From assembly GCA_020091685.1 (NCBI GenBank), contig CM034607.1, positions 26,161,753-26,225,752 of the forward strand: 64,000 nt of DNA. The letters are read 5' to 3'. A program made the position numbers and the translations under genes. The notes below the pieces were generated by a model that was not told the origin of the DNA, searched no databases, and worked only from the letters and a program-made list of their open reading frames with translations. The DNA is from Lutjanus erythropterus. Taxonomy: Eukaryota > Chordata > Actinopteri > Lutjaniformes > Lutjanidae. This document shows, one piece after another, positions 13,401 to 28,400 of the stretch (the stretch's first letter is position 1; every line of letters starts with the position of its first letter).

Positions 13401-16400
13401 GGCAACAGATAGACAGATGAAGCACCTACTGCAATGGCAGTTGTGCCCAGTGCAACCAGCAGAGATTTGCAAAGTTCTCTGTACTATAGCATAGTGTACA
13501 TTTTCTTATCTAGACGTAAGCAAAGCTTGCAGTTAAGTGGTGTTAATAGTTGTGGTAGTAGTTTAAGGTTAATGTTTTGGCATGATTAGATTGTCCCCAG
13601 TAGCTGAACTTAATTCCAATAAGTAAGCAGTATCATTTACCATTTCTCATGTTTTTAAAATCAGTACAGAGGTATACAAGTTACAATCAGTTTTGTAGTG
13701 AAGTCTGCATCTCTTATTTGTTTACTAGCGGACCTTGAACACTCAGCAGCGCATAGCAATGACGTACAGCAGTGGCCAATGAGGTACAGTCAATATGGCA
13801 GGGATTTATTCATCTTGTATCACGTCTAACTTTAGTGCATCATAACATATTAGATATGATATTAATCTTTTACTGCATCTATCATTTTCTGACAATACAA
13901 AGGGTAAAAAAAACAGCTGCTCCTTTTCTAATGGAGCAGCTGTAAATAGATGTAAATAAAGAAAATAAGTTGCATGTGAGGTAAAATTCAAAGGAGGGGT
14001 AGTTGTTTTGATTAATTATGAAGTTAGATGTTTTGCAAACAAAATGTTCTGATGAACTCACACACCAGCAACATGCCCCTTTTGATTTCCAAGATGAGCC
14101 TGAAATCTAAATAATGAAGTAAACTTGTAGAATCTTGTGATGTTGCTGAAGGTTTCTGAGAATACGTGACATACGCTAATTGGTCTAATGGTCGATGTAA
14201 AGCAATGTCAGGCACATACAAGTCACGATCCAGGCCGACTGCATGCCGCATTACAAGCACTTATCTATGGGTCTTTGTGGAATTAACAAAAATCACGTGA
14301 AGCCGGAGCCCTGAAGGAGGGCAGCGAGTCACAGGCCGTCTGACAAACTAACGAGGGGAGTGATTCAGATCTCTGCAACAGTCATGCTCACGCTCCCTGA
14401 AGGCGTCTTTAAAGCCTCAGGCCACCAAACACCCTCAGATTAGCCAGCAAATGAGCCGACTGTGGGATTCATTAAGGAAGGGCTGTGTTCACAGGCACCA
14501 TCCTCCTTGAGTCATGCTGTTTACTGCAAGGCTCGTCACATGCACCATACATTCACAACAACAGATGATTTTCTGTGATCCTATACACTGCTGGTCATTC
14601 AAGTCTTATTTAGTGTGAAAACCGATGGATTTTCCAATTTATTATCTTAAAAGTAATAAGCATGTTGTGTGCAGTGTCACACTGAGCTGTTAATGTAAAC
14701 GAGGTCATCTTGCGTTGAAGATTTCTTAGAAAATGCTTCAGGAAACAGGAAGTGAGGAGAAAGCACAAAACTTATGTTGATTTTGCAGCAGATTTCAGTT
14801 GAGTGAAAGCTATTAAAAAACTGAAGTTTGCTCTACACAGCGGATTTATATCATTGTTTATTTCTCACAAGATTTTCATCAGTTTTTGCAGAGTGCGAGT
14901 CAGTACCAGTAAATTCACTTCTTTAATCTTTTTCACAAAAAATGTTGCCACACAAATTCCTAAAGCAGTTAGTAAATGTATTAAAAGAGTAAAAAGCTGC
15001 TTTACTTCAATAGCACACTTAAATATACTTTGCTATCTAGTTAAAGGTATGTTTATGTTTTGCACTTAAACAACCAGTGTGTAGGATTTAGTGCCATTTA
15101 GCAGTGAGTTTGCGGAGGTGAGCTTGAGTAGACTGTAACCAACTGAGTACCACTAGTCTCACTTGTTGGGGTAAAATATTTGAAACTCATTGTCCGCATA
15201 TTGGATTTTTTTCTGTATCCAGCAGCCTTCTTCATCAACCAACTCAAATGAAGCTCAGGTCAATCAGGAAGACTAACTTTATGCTTCATTCATTCACAAT
15301 CTTCTATCTCTCTCTCACTCCTTCCACTTAATCAGCTGATTATGAGCGTTCCCTTTTTACAGCTTTTTGCTGTGATCACCATCAGCCAATCATACTGCTG
15401 CTGCAAACTTTAAATCTTCTCTGCTGCTGTCAGCTGTCAGTTTAGACAACTGTTGTGGGCCTCCTAAAGCCTATTCATCTCCAGCGGGCCCTATCCAGAG
15501 TAGACTACACGACAAATCTAATGGGGGGACTTAGGGTAACCACAGGAGGAAACAAACTACTGTTCAAGAACTCAGTCTTCCACTCAGACATGCACTGTCA
15601 GGTTAAGTCCGTCTCAAACGCCAGCTAAACCAACTGGGCCTTTCTTTTGTGTACGTCCGTGTTCCAAAAATACTTTTTGCAGGGTGGAGAATGAGTTCTC
15701 ACACACTGCTGTGGAGGCTCCACGTGTTATGGCTTTCACATTCAATACGATACATACAAACTGATTAATGAAACACAAAGTTTGGTGCCAAAGGCTTGCC
15801 GTGTTTGTGTTGGAGGGGAGCACAACAACTCATTTTGGGGGGCAAGGGGTGCACTTCTGAAGCCTACTCCTCATAGTGTCCGGATTTTAAGCATCATCTT
15901 CATCTCATCACCACCACCACTAGTCTCCCCATAGTTGGATTTCCTTCATCACCCTCTTAAAAATTGTTTCTATGCGTAATATATACCACGGTGGGATCTA
16001 ATCACCAAAGACTGTTCACATTGTCAAATTAAAATATTTTTTCATTTAGAACGAAATCTCTCCTGATTGAAATGACATAAGTATGGCACTTTGGTGACAA
16101 CGTGTGTCAATATTGAAGAGATCTTCACCTCTGTCCCTGTCTCAGGTGCAAAAAAATAGCCGGACAACAAAAATTTTATCTGCAACAATTTTGATAATTG
16201 TTATCACTGATAATTTCACTGGTTCCAGATCCTGAAATGTGATTATTTTCTGTTCCTCTCTGTTCCTCATAACTTAAATAGCTTCTGGTTTTGGACTGTT
16301 GCACAGATAAAACGATTTTTTGAGCATGAGTGCTGCTTTAGAAAACTGCGATTGACATTTATTACTATTACCTCACATTTTAAACACCAAACTTTAATAG

Positions 16401-19400
16401 ATTAATAAAGAAAATAACTGCAAGATTAATTGATAATGAAAACTGAACATGATATGTGGTTGATTATTGATGAAAGTTAAGTCTGCCCAGATGCCAGTTC
16501 ATTTTTTCTTTGTGTTGCTGTGTGTTTCTTACATTGGCCAGGTAGTCCCTCTCCCAGGCTCTGCTGACTCCCCAGTCTTTCCTCTCTCCGCTCAGAGCAG
16601 TCAGAGCTGCCACTTTGGCCCGAACCTCCAGCATGTCAGATGGAGGGATGTTCTTCACGATCTGCCTCGCCCACCACCTGACAACAAAAGATGAGAACAA
16701 GGCAGCATGTCACGTGGGTGGAGTAACACATCAAAGGTGCAGAAAAAAAACAACACAGTAGGAGGGACAGCTTCAGGATTAGTTCTGTGAAGGATAAAAA
16801 TAAACTTTTATCTGCAGTAACAAAATGCATGATTGATCCAAAACTCCCTCACTCTGCCCCGATAACTCACATTATTCTGCAGTTGATGAGAGACTATTTA
16901 AAATAATAATTTGTTTTTAATAAAAATCAGTGTTTTATAGTTAGAAGAGAAGACTTTGTCAGCCTAAGCCTCAGACAACTTTCTCCAGTCCTGTTTCCTG
17001 TACTTACACATGCTATGTGGTGGCTCGTCTAAGTAATGCTAGCAAAACACAAGATGACTAACAAGCTAATCTACATCAAACATTACCTAGCTAGCTTGCT
17101 AATTTTAACCATCAGATGTAACTAGCTGGCTAACAAATGATACTAATGATACTTGAATGTACTTGCTGCATGTGTCAATAACTATATACAAATGTCAATA
17201 TGCTACATGAAAAAAAAAACAAGACTCTTGACTGAAAATTCATGCAAAGATAACATTTAGCACAATTACCTTTTTTTTTTTTTTGTTTTTATTGTTTGTT
17301 TTGTTTTTTCAAATTTCCAAGTGAACATTATTTTATCAGCTAACTTGAGATGGTGTGATTTTGCTAAACATGAAATACTGTGCGAGCTTAAAAAACACCA
17401 CTTCTCTACCATCATAGAATGTAGATCAAAAAACTCAACTGACACGCTAATGGTAATAAGCATGAAGTTTCACTGTCCTCAAACTGAAATATGAATAGTT
17501 AAATGAAATAGTTAACAAAAAATAATGCACGTTTGAAGAAATGCAGTATACTTAATCTTAGACATATGACAGAAGAAAGGAGCAGAAAAGTAGTGTAATG
17601 TTAGACATATGATGTATGCATTTTATTTGCATGGCACTTTAACTTGATTAAATCTACTGTAGATTAGTTGACAAAAATCTGACTCAACGGCTACTCCCAA
17701 ATAGCAGTTGACTAGTCACAGGAGATATAACTAATTTTTTTCACCCAATAATAATGAGCAATTTTCATCAAAAAAGTGTCAGATACAACCTGTAAAGGGT
17801 TAACTAATGTAGGTGGGACCAAACTGGAGCTAGGTAAAATATCAGAATCAGATCTGAATGGACTAAACCTCCAAAAAGTTTGTCTGAGTTGGGAACACAG
17901 TTTGACTGCACAACACGACTGCTTTCTTGAAGGGTTAGCAAGTTTTTCCTTCTCTAAATAACATAAATTCTTTTTTATCTAACAGCTGACCACAGCTGAA
18001 TAATTAGTCTACAGTGATGCACAGTATTGACTAGCAGTTTCCATAGTCGACTAGCTGACTAGTCTGTCCGTAACTAAAACTAGACTACAAACCACAACAG
18101 TTGAGATGACTACAAAATGACTAAAGCTAATGACATTTTAGTCAAACGAGTATGACTAAAACTAGATTAAAATTTACTGTCAAAATTAACACTATATTTA
18201 TGATAAACATAATTTAACTTGCTTATTCAAAACAGATTTATTCTTCATTTTGATATAAATGGATTAATCGCTATCTGGTGACAGTTAAAGACTAAATATT
18301 GACATATTTTAGATTGTTATTTTTATGATGTATGAGTTTCATTGTGACGGCTCTGACCTGCGATGCAGCATGACTGTGATGTTGTGAAACTGGGACAGAG
18401 CTGCAGGCGGGGTCGGCCACTCCACACTCTTTCCATAGTCGGCCGTGGTCCGCACATTAGCAAACCTCCTCTCCACCTCCCAGAAGTGGGCCTTCACCTT
18501 GTAGCGCTTATAGCAGCCCATAATGGCGTAGATGGCCCTCATCCGCCGGCACCTCATACGAGCTAAAGCCCCACGCCACACCTGTGAGTTTGAGGAAAAG
18601 AGAAATGTTAGAGGCAGGAAGCAAGAGAGGAGAAACGAGAGAGTCGCAGAGAGCTCTAGACAAACTTGTGCTCCAGTTAAAGATCCAGACTTCTCTGCAG
18701 AGTCATCAAAGTAGGTCAGGAGAAAGAGAAAGGAGAAGTGTATTTCATTGAGGTAATTGACTTTAATGTTAACTGTGCTCTGGATCTCATTAATTATCCC
18801 AATTATTGTTACAGGAAATTAAGATTCAAGCTGGCAGATGAATTTCAGTCAAACATAACCAGAAGCCACATATTCATGAGGCTGAGGCAAACGGCAGTCT
18901 CCCCTTTGAAACCCAGAGGCCTGCGTTTGAAACAGGAGAAGATAACGCTGCAGCTGATTAACTGTAATCACATGATCCGAGCTGCCCGTGACATTAAATC
19001 AGATCTATGTGTCAATTAGATCAATTCATCCCCATCAGAATACAAGCACGCCATTAGAAACAGCTGTGGAGATTTTTCATTTTAAAATTCAAATCATGTT
19101 GAGGCTGTGAAAAAAAATAATGATGACAACACTGATGTCAAATAATGGATTAAATTATTACTGCTGACCTTCTGCAGGAAGAGCACCAGGATGGGGATGA
19201 GGGCGGCTCTCTCCTGTTCCAGAGTGTAGAGAGATCGCGGAGTTCGGACGAACAGCTTGGTGTGTCCGTAAGCCACATCGTCCTGGAAACCGTGCTGGGT
19301 GACAATCGTCTCCACGGCCTCTCTGTCTGAGGCCATCAGGTGGTGCGGCCAGGTGTACTCACAGGTCATTTTATACCTGCACAACATTCAGGAGGAGAAA

Positions 19401-22400
19401 GAGGAAATCATGGGTTATGTTATAACAAGAGTGCTGTCAGTATCTCTGGCTGTGTGTACAAAAGAGGAACAACTGCTATTGTGACTGTGACTGAGAAGCT
19501 TCTTAATTTACCTGCAAAAGTCTTTTTAAACAGTGGTTTTATTTAAAGGGGCAGCCCATCAAATTTACATGTTAAAGGCAGAACAAGAAGGACTTTCTGA
19601 AAAAACAAAATCTATAGAGTCATCCAGGGCGGAAAATTCACAGTGCCACAATGAAGGCCACTGTGCCCCCTCAATTTGCCCTTACGCCCCTCAAAAATGA
19701 TATGCCCTGCAGACCAGTGTCAAAAGGAAAAAGAAAAGTAGCCTGGCTTTATTTGATTTTATCATTTTGTTTTATCACTCAAAGAGAAGCGTATAGTTTG
19801 TATTTTCTTTCCTCTCTGCCTTTTTAAGTTAAATGAAAAGATTGCATGGAACATTTTTCTCCACTAAATGTAACATGAAAACTTCAACTACTTTTAAGTA
19901 AGTAAAGATTTCACCATAGTAGCAACTTCTGACATACTTGGGATATTTTGGTACATGTTTACACTCTGGGTGTTACGGTGAGCGGCAGAAGTAGAGCAAA
20001 AAGACAAGACTTTTTCTCAACTTCCTCACAGAGGAGTTTACCAAAGGAGGAGCTGAAACACTAAAGAAGTTTTGCTTCCTAGAACATGTTGTTGTCTTAC
20101 CGCTGCAGGAAGCGATCATAGGGCTGCCTGTAGGCGAAGCCGGCCCTCCGCACCATCACGTTCTCGATCAGGCCGAGGTAGGCCACCTGGTGCTGGCAGC
20201 GAGCGTCATCAAACAGCACCGGAGATTTCATCTCGTTGGGCTTTATGCATCGCACATAGTAAGGCTCCTGAAAGACAAGACACAGGAGAAGCAGGTAACT
20301 TCACAGATGACTTTCAGAGATCACAGAGATTGTCTTTCAACCAGACAATATTAAATGTAAGCAGAATCAAAGTTTTTAGTATCAATCAATTTACAGAAAG
20401 ATTTACACAGGGAATGTAACAATATATTGAATACTGTGAGATATTGCAATTAAAATGTAAACTGAGTTTTTGATATCGTTGCAAACCTAATATACAGCAT
20501 ACTAGCTAACGCTCAAGATTTTCCTAGGAGACTCCAGTTTTTCTTTGCCCTCTTCCTGTCTCCCTCTGTCTCTCTCCCTTAAGGACAAATTTTCAGATAT
20601 TTTTTTTTTTTTTTCACTGAAAGTTTTCATAGAAAGGGCCCCATTTTTCTAAGAGCAGTCCTAATTAATGTACCCTTAGAAAACATTTGAAAATATTTTC
20701 TGTGTTAAGTGTAATCAAATTTGAAACTGGAGCACTAGGGGAAACTGTGGGTCCATTGTGTTTTCCAGCGTATAACTGTCTTTTATGTGTCATCTGCAGA
20801 GTTTTCTTTCATTATTTTCATTCCTTAAAAGTCACCTGAGTGCAAAAACAAAATCTAACCCACTCAAATTCTTTCAAGGGAAGGGCCCCTTGCATTGGTT
20901 TTGTAGTCCTTCCTATTTTTGAGGGCTCAAGTTTAGTAAGTATGATATACAGTAATACTGCCAGTAAAGATGCATTTGCATTGACACAATGTTGTGTGCT
21001 TCCAACTGATTCAGTGTTTGTATGATTGAGTCAATATTTTTTCATAACAGTCTTGTTTTATCACCTGCACAAACTTGTATTTGTCTTTGATTTTTGCATG
21101 TTTTTCATCATTGTTTTCAGCACTGCTGTGTTCATCACTGTGCAAGTAAATAAACCACACTCAGCTTGTAAACTATGACACAGCCACAGCCGAGCTGGCA
21201 AACTGAGTTCACTGACCTTAATCAGAATATTTCAACAAACGCTACAGTGAGCAGCTGAGCCTCATAACGCAGCCAGCATATCGACTTATTAACAGCACAT
21301 TTAACTGTACGTTTCAACTTCAAAGGTGATAAAAAGCCCCTAGTGTGGTGTTATGGCTGGATGCCTGCACCTTTACAGGGACCTCTGAGGGACACGATGT
21401 CCTGTCACAGAACAGAGGCTGCTCTGTTTTCACTGTCTCTCACTCTCCGTCCATGAAAGATGAACAAGAATGAAGTGAGCACTTTCTGCGCGCTCTCCGA
21501 CACTGTCGTCCATCACATCAATGATGCATGTGCATGTGTGCCCCCAGTTTCAACTTGAGCAGAGATTTAAGAAAGGAGTCAGTTAAGGGGAGCCGGGAGC
21601 AAATGAGGAAGGCAGACTGGGCACAGGTGCGTCAGTACAGCAGTTGAAGAAAACATACGCTCTCTCAACGTGACCTAAAGGAAAAAAAACATCTGCCAAG
21701 GGAGTTTCCTTTCATTTTACCTCAGCCACACCGAGACGAGATGTTACATCGGCCCGACAGCAGGCCATCCCAAAATAACAGCAGGAAATGTCAGACTTCA
21801 GTCAGTGAGATGAGGCCAGGAGAGGTGAGCAGCACATTTTGTGGTCGACCACCACCTCTCCAACACTAGACTCCCAACTCCACACGTAGTCAGACAGGAA
21901 GACGACAAGCACCCTTCAAAAACTGTTACTCTGTGACACCAAAAAGAGCACATTTCTATGTATACATGTTGGACGGCTGCGTTCTCCTTCTCTCTCCATG
22001 TTTTGTCATTCAGGAGGATGAACCTGCCTCCTGATAGAGACATCGCACAGACACATTGGCAGCCTCAGAATAGCCTGTGAGTCATTCAGGCTTTACAGGG
22101 ACCAGAGCAGCCCAAACTGGTGCAGCATCCGCCTGTCCTGATGGTGACAGCAGTATAAACTTGGGGAAAAAATCTATGTTAGCACTAAACAACAACTCCG
22201 ACATGAAAATATGATCACATAATCAAGCCTCCACTGATTTTCATTTGACATCAATTCTGCCCTACAAATACAGAAAACTACATATTCCGTCAAATCTGAC
22301 TGCAACTTTCAGACATCTTTCTTACCATATTATCTTTTTTATCTTTCAACAATCATACTGTACATATCGTCATTTATTGTTTTTCGAATTTTTTTGTATT

Positions 22401-25400
22401 GTTATTGTCAATTTTCTATTCATGCTTCTTACCTTGCAGTGACTTACTTTCATCTTTTTTTAAATCTTTTATTCTGATACAAAAATATTATGCTGTATAA
22501 ATGTGTAATTTTTGTGCAGAGTTTTTGTATTTCACTTAACTATTTTAGGCATGAGATGTGGAAGAAAAAAAGCTGAATTCATTACATTAACAAACATAGG
22601 AGTAGCTAACTGTGGAGCTAACTAGAGCGCTACCCTATATTAAATATTACCAAGCGGGTGACACAGCTATCTACCTGAAGTTACAGCTAAATTCAGTTTT
22701 CTTTAATTTGAAAATATAACCTATATTTTGATGAAACAAGATCTTGGCAATTCAGAGACAGTAGTTCAACACAACAAAATGAGGCGTCAGACTCTTGTGA
22801 AGCTAACTAACTTAGTAGAACACAGTAACCGCGATCTCAGATAGCGTGGTCAAGCTACCTTTAAATCACATATAAAAAAGCATTAATTTGATAGTCTAAA
22901 TACAGAGTGTATCTCCAATCTCCAGCGGAAAACAGTACAAAATGAAAGTTTTACAACCTTTATATTGGTTATACAGTTGTCAAATAAATAGAAAAACCTA
23001 GGCTGCTTGTCTTCAATTTGTACTTACCAGAAAGGTAGGCCTCTTTAATAAGCCTAAAAACTATGCCATTCACAGCTTCCCCCTGGGGTTAAAGGGGAAG
23101 GAACAGGAAGTCAACCTTAAACTGAAACCACTGACCTTGCAGGCCAGTTTATCCACCAAGGCCACAATGGAGTTCTTGAAGAGAGTGGCGGCGGTCAGAG
23201 GTCGCTTGGTGACTTCTGTGATGCTCAGATGACCATCTGGCCACATCTCCTTCAGGACGGGGTTGGCACTACAAGAGAGAGGAATGATCAAGAAAAGGGG
23301 GCAAAGAGCAAAGAAAGGGCGTCATTAACTGGGCTTAAAGAGGAGCGGTGTGCAATCAGGGTGAAGGAAATAACTCATTTATCACTCATTTTTGAGAATT
23401 GGGACAAAAACATACTTTTGGGGGTATGATTTTACTCAAATTTTGCTAGAAAAATACATTTTAAAAGATCAAACTCTTGCCTATTAAATCTTGTAGCAGG
23501 CCAACCTCCTAGTGATTAAGGTGTTTATTAAATTTGACAGTTGACAAAATGTCAGAAGGAAGTGAGACAGGGGGTCCTCGGGGTATAGAACCATTTTATG
23601 CCTGATTAAATCATGTTTTTGTAAAAATCTGATGGAGTTGACAGAAATCTATTCTAACTGTCTTAGCAGAATTCAGTAACTAAATGTGGATCTAAAAAGA
23701 GAGCTATATCGCATATTAGTTAGCTTAGACAGCCATCTAGCTTTAGTTTAAGATAATTTTAAGTTCTGTAAGTTGAAAATCAGCATTTTGAAGACATGAT
23801 TTTCAATTTGGTTACAGCAGAGTGTATGAGATGATACAAAAACTGCTGCTGCTAAAGTTAACTAATTTAGCAGAATAACTAAGTGGCACTAACTAGAGAG
23901 CTACATGTTAGCTAGCTAGTGAGACAGCTATCTAGTTTCCCGTAATTTGAACATCTTTATTTTGATGAAACAACATCTTGGCAATTCAGTTACTTCACTT
24001 AACTTAATGAGGCATTAGACTCCTGTGAAGCTAACTAGCTTAGTAGAACACAGTGACTGCAGAGATGCAATATATAAACCTAGATAGGGCATTGCCACTC
24101 AGCCTTGCCTCCAATTCCTCCCCAGGCCACTGATAGTATCGTGGCACTTAAGGCGAAAAATTCCCCTGCAGCCCAAAAAGCATTCCCCATAAGCCACCAT
24201 TATATAATAGACATTTAAAAAACTGTTGACAGGACACCTCAAACTGCAAACAAGCTCAGTTATGACTCTTGCTGTGATTAATTTTTTGATCCATGGAGGT
24301 TAATATTTATAAACTTTCCTCGAGTTGAGAAAAGTTATTAAAAAATCTGTGATTTTTAAATTGTTTGAAATAGTGAATTCTTGTGTGGGGTGTTTTTGGC
24401 ACAGAGCAAGTTTAGCAATTAACAAAAAAATCACCAAAAAAATGTAATTAGAGTGTTGGTATTAAGAATTTTAAAAGACTTTTTGCTAGGACATGATTTG
24501 TCCCATTTTTTCAAGAAAGAACACTTGACCCAATTATTGAACTGTTGACTGGCAGTGAAGAGTGTGTTTGGCACCTGTTGTACATGAGACGCTTGAAATC
24601 CTGGTACAGCATGTCCTTGTTTTTGTCCAAAAACCCCTCGACAGAATATCTGCAATGAATGTAGAGAGAGAAAATGAGAGTAATCAAGAGTAATTGACCA
24701 AAAGTAGTTCAAGAGAAGGAGGGAGGTCCCACTGAAGAGCTGTAAGAGTGAAGTGGTGTGTCAGGAAAAGAGTCAACATGTTAAAATCACAATGAAGTCA
24801 GACAGAAAGTAACAGTTCCAACAGCCACTAAAGGGGTCACTATCATTACCCGTTAACAGACTCCAGTCCCTGTTCCAAATGATTCACAGTCCTCAGGCTG
24901 GAGGATTAGAACAACAGTCATGCCGCTTAGACGATTTACAAATTAGGAACATGGTCAAATTCTCCCCATGGCTCACATTTTATAGAGGAAAAAAAAACAA
25001 AAACAGAACTGTCTACAAACTAATCTGTCTGCTTTTTTTTCAAACTGCTCAGTTGGTTTTTGGTGAAGCATCAGTGGGAGGTCACGGGCACACTGTAAGG
25101 CACAGTTACATAAGCCGTCCAGCTCCGGGGTAAGAGCCTGCTGTAGTGTAAGTGTTGCCTCAAATAAACCTCTCCCTCTCCATTCTCACTCACTTGCATA
25201 GCTCTGCTTAAAAATGCATCCAAAAATCCTACTTTGTTCTTATTACTTAGTACTATCAGTTAAATGCATTTAAAATGTCAAAAGTAAAGGTACTACACCG
25301 CACCTGTGAGTGAATTGATGAGATTTTTTTGGTAAAACTGCAATCATCACTTCTGCTTATTGGTCCAGTTCTTTATTGATTCCCTTATTGGTTCCAGATC

Positions 25401-28400
25401 AATTTTGTGGGGTGGGAAAAGCAGGTCTACACAGGGTTTCAGTACCAATGCAACTGTTTTATTATCTAAGTTTAAACACAGTGTAGAAAGAGAGAAGAAA
25501 AAATGTCTGCATGTGACTCAGGTGTGCAAAAGCACCACTGTTTAACTGCTGTTAAATTTGGAATCCATTCCTGCTCACTTGGGAAGAAGTAGCACTTGTG
25601 TGTATTGTGTCAAATACATGGCACTCCTGAAAGCTCATGTTGCGTAGAAAGATGTTCAGCATATTGCTGGTGTTCCCATCTTACTTTAAATGATCATTTC
25701 ACAGACATTAAATTTTTTCATTAAATGAAGCCAGGCTTTGGACTGCTTCTTCCTCTCCATGACTCCTTTTTGCTGCAAGTTTCCAGCAGCGTAGATGCAT
25801 GAGTTTGACATCATTGTTTTGCAATGCGTGACAGTCAGAAATTATGCTGGCACTAATGTAGCGACGCCTGCGAGCTAGTTCAGCCAGTCCACCCGAGCTG
25901 CACTGCAATCACATGTGCACGCCTCACACTCTGTAGTACATACCAAACGCACCCTTCCTATCTGGCGGTCTATTTAAACTGCTAAAACCTCTCATCTCTC
26001 CCTCTGCCTGTCAATGTCATTGCTACCTTGCAACAGCGTCACTGTCTGTCTATTCAGCCCCACCATCACCCCAGCATCTACCTGCAGGCTCTGACAGGGG
26101 GTCCAAGATACGTGTTCATCACTCCTCAATATCTCTTTGTAAACATCATCTGCGAGGAGTGATGAAGTCAGACGCCAAACTTTAATTATGTTCTGCTGCT
26201 GCAATAAACATTCTTAAATGTGAACTGTCAGACTGAAATAAAAATAACTGATAAGCTTGGAAGCAAACAATTCAGAGAGATGGGACAACGGCAGCTTTGG
26301 CAGCTGTGCTGCTGATTAGTTGTCGACTATTAAATTAATTGCCAATTATTTTGATAATTGAGTAATCAGTTTGAGTCATTTTTTAAGAAAAATAAGTCAA
26401 AATTCTCTGTTTTCAGCTTCTCAAATGTGAATATTTTCTGGTTTATTTACTCCTCTATGATAGTAATCTTTGGGTTGTGGATGAAACAAGACAATGGAGG
26501 ATGTCAACTTAGGTTTTGGGAAACAGTGATCAACATTTTTTAACATTTTCTGACAGTTTACAGACCAAACAACTAATTGATCAATTGAGAAAATAATAAT
26601 TAGGAGTGAATGGAAGTGGAAGTTTAATGACTACCATACGACACAATAATGTTCTGCGGTGTGCCACCAGTTTCCTCAACTAGCTGAAAAGTCTAGCTCA
26701 TTTTTCACTGGAAACAATGCCTTCAGGAAACACGATTAATGGGAAAAGTGGACAACACAAGTCTTCCAGTTAAGAGAGGCAGTGTTCAGTTGTGTCAAAT
26801 TGCCTTTTCTGTATTGTTTTCACTTAAGTTCACATTTGGGCCACAAAAAATGTAATTTGGCCATCAAATTTAGGGACACGCTTAAAAATATTAATATAAC
26901 TATCCCTGCACACACTGTGTTTTAGAGGCTGCTAACTAAAGTTGTTGAATAAATGTAGTGCAAAACATAATAACATAAAACATATAATATTTTCTTCTTA
27001 AACGTAGTGGAAAAGAAGTATAAGAAATACTCAAGATAGTACAAGTACCTCAAAACTGTAATTAAGGACAGTACTTTAATAAATGTACTTCTTCTACATA
27101 TTCTCTCTGCATCCCTCCCTCTCTAACAAACACACACAAACAAAACCACAAACACACACACAGTGTGTCACATGTTGTCTGTGTGGCCCTGTTTGTGACT
27201 GTGTCCTCGGCTGTCACATCTGGAGGCAGAGAAGCAGAGTCTGGCCATGACAGATGTGTCCCCTTGGCTCACAGGCGCTGAAAACCACCTGACCACATCC
27301 CAGGAAGCTCACCGCAGAGAGACAGAGTGTGAAAGGAAAAGAGAGAGAGCAGTCAGGACACACAACAACAAGCCACAGCAGTCATTTACAAGGACAGGAT
27401 AGGACAGGACAGGAGAGTGCTGGGAGAGGACAGACTAGAGAGGACATGCAGAGAGAGAGGCTCTCCAGAGACACAAGGATGATTTAGAGAAAAGTATATT
27501 TAAGTATGAAGGTCAAGGCTGGAGCAAGGAGAGGGCTGCATTGTACAAGGTTAGAGGGAGCATGCAGGTGACAAAGATGTGATGTTTCGTGCGATTTAAA
27601 GTTATGCATAGAGGGGATATGTTCTATCTTACGGCTGCTCAAAGTGCTGCATTTGCAGGCTGGAATACTGCAGGGAATTAAAATGTGGATGGCAATGAGA
27701 GCCAGGTGAGAGTTGCAGCAGAGAAGGTGGAGAGAAGGAGGAAGCAGGATGAGGAAAGAGAAGAAGGAAGAGGAGGAGGAGGAAGGAGCGAAGTAGGTCA
27801 AAGCTTGTGACAGCGATGGTTCAGTGAGAGTGGAGAGAGGGGGAGAGGGTATATTTAGCCAGAGTAAGGATAGACTCGGATGTGACAGGGGATGATGGGG
27901 GGGCCAGTGCCACCAGGAAGCAATAGACGAGGGGTGACAGCTCAGCTGGAGCGACCCAGACGTGGCCCTGAGACGAGCTAAGGCAGGGTGACGGGGACAT
28001 GCAGGGACAGGGACAGCCATCTGTCATTACCACTCCAGGTCTGTCGCACATGCTCTTATCCAGCCCGTCATGTTAACGCTGGCAGCGGTGGAAGGTAACT
28101 AAGTTAGTAAAGGTATAGTTCTGATGTTTTGAGGTGGTGTTGCATGAGGTACTAATTGATAGTCAAGCTCCCAGTTTGGAAAAACAGCAGGAGCACTAGT
28201 GTAGCAAGCTAAGCAATGCACTGCCGTGGACAGGGTCAGCAGCAAAACGTATTTCAGCCACCTAAAAAGAAATCTATATCACTTTAAGTGTATGCTATAT
28301 TAAGAATTTTTTCTCCACTTTACCTTGTCATCAGACGGTGTTTTCCAAAGGGAAATTGTTCTTATATGAGACAAATATCACTGTCTTTAAAGCAACCAGA

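Noticed and set aside
20072..20419. 115-codon plus-strand ORF
   Set aside because: Antisense shadow of myo1g exon 15 running into an intron.
27484..28020. 178-codon minus-strand ORF, the longest after the rbm43-like frame
   Set aside because: It lies in a GA-rich tract inside a myo1g intron. The product is mostly Ser, Leu, Pro and His with no domain, and the frame is open because stop codons are rare in this composition.
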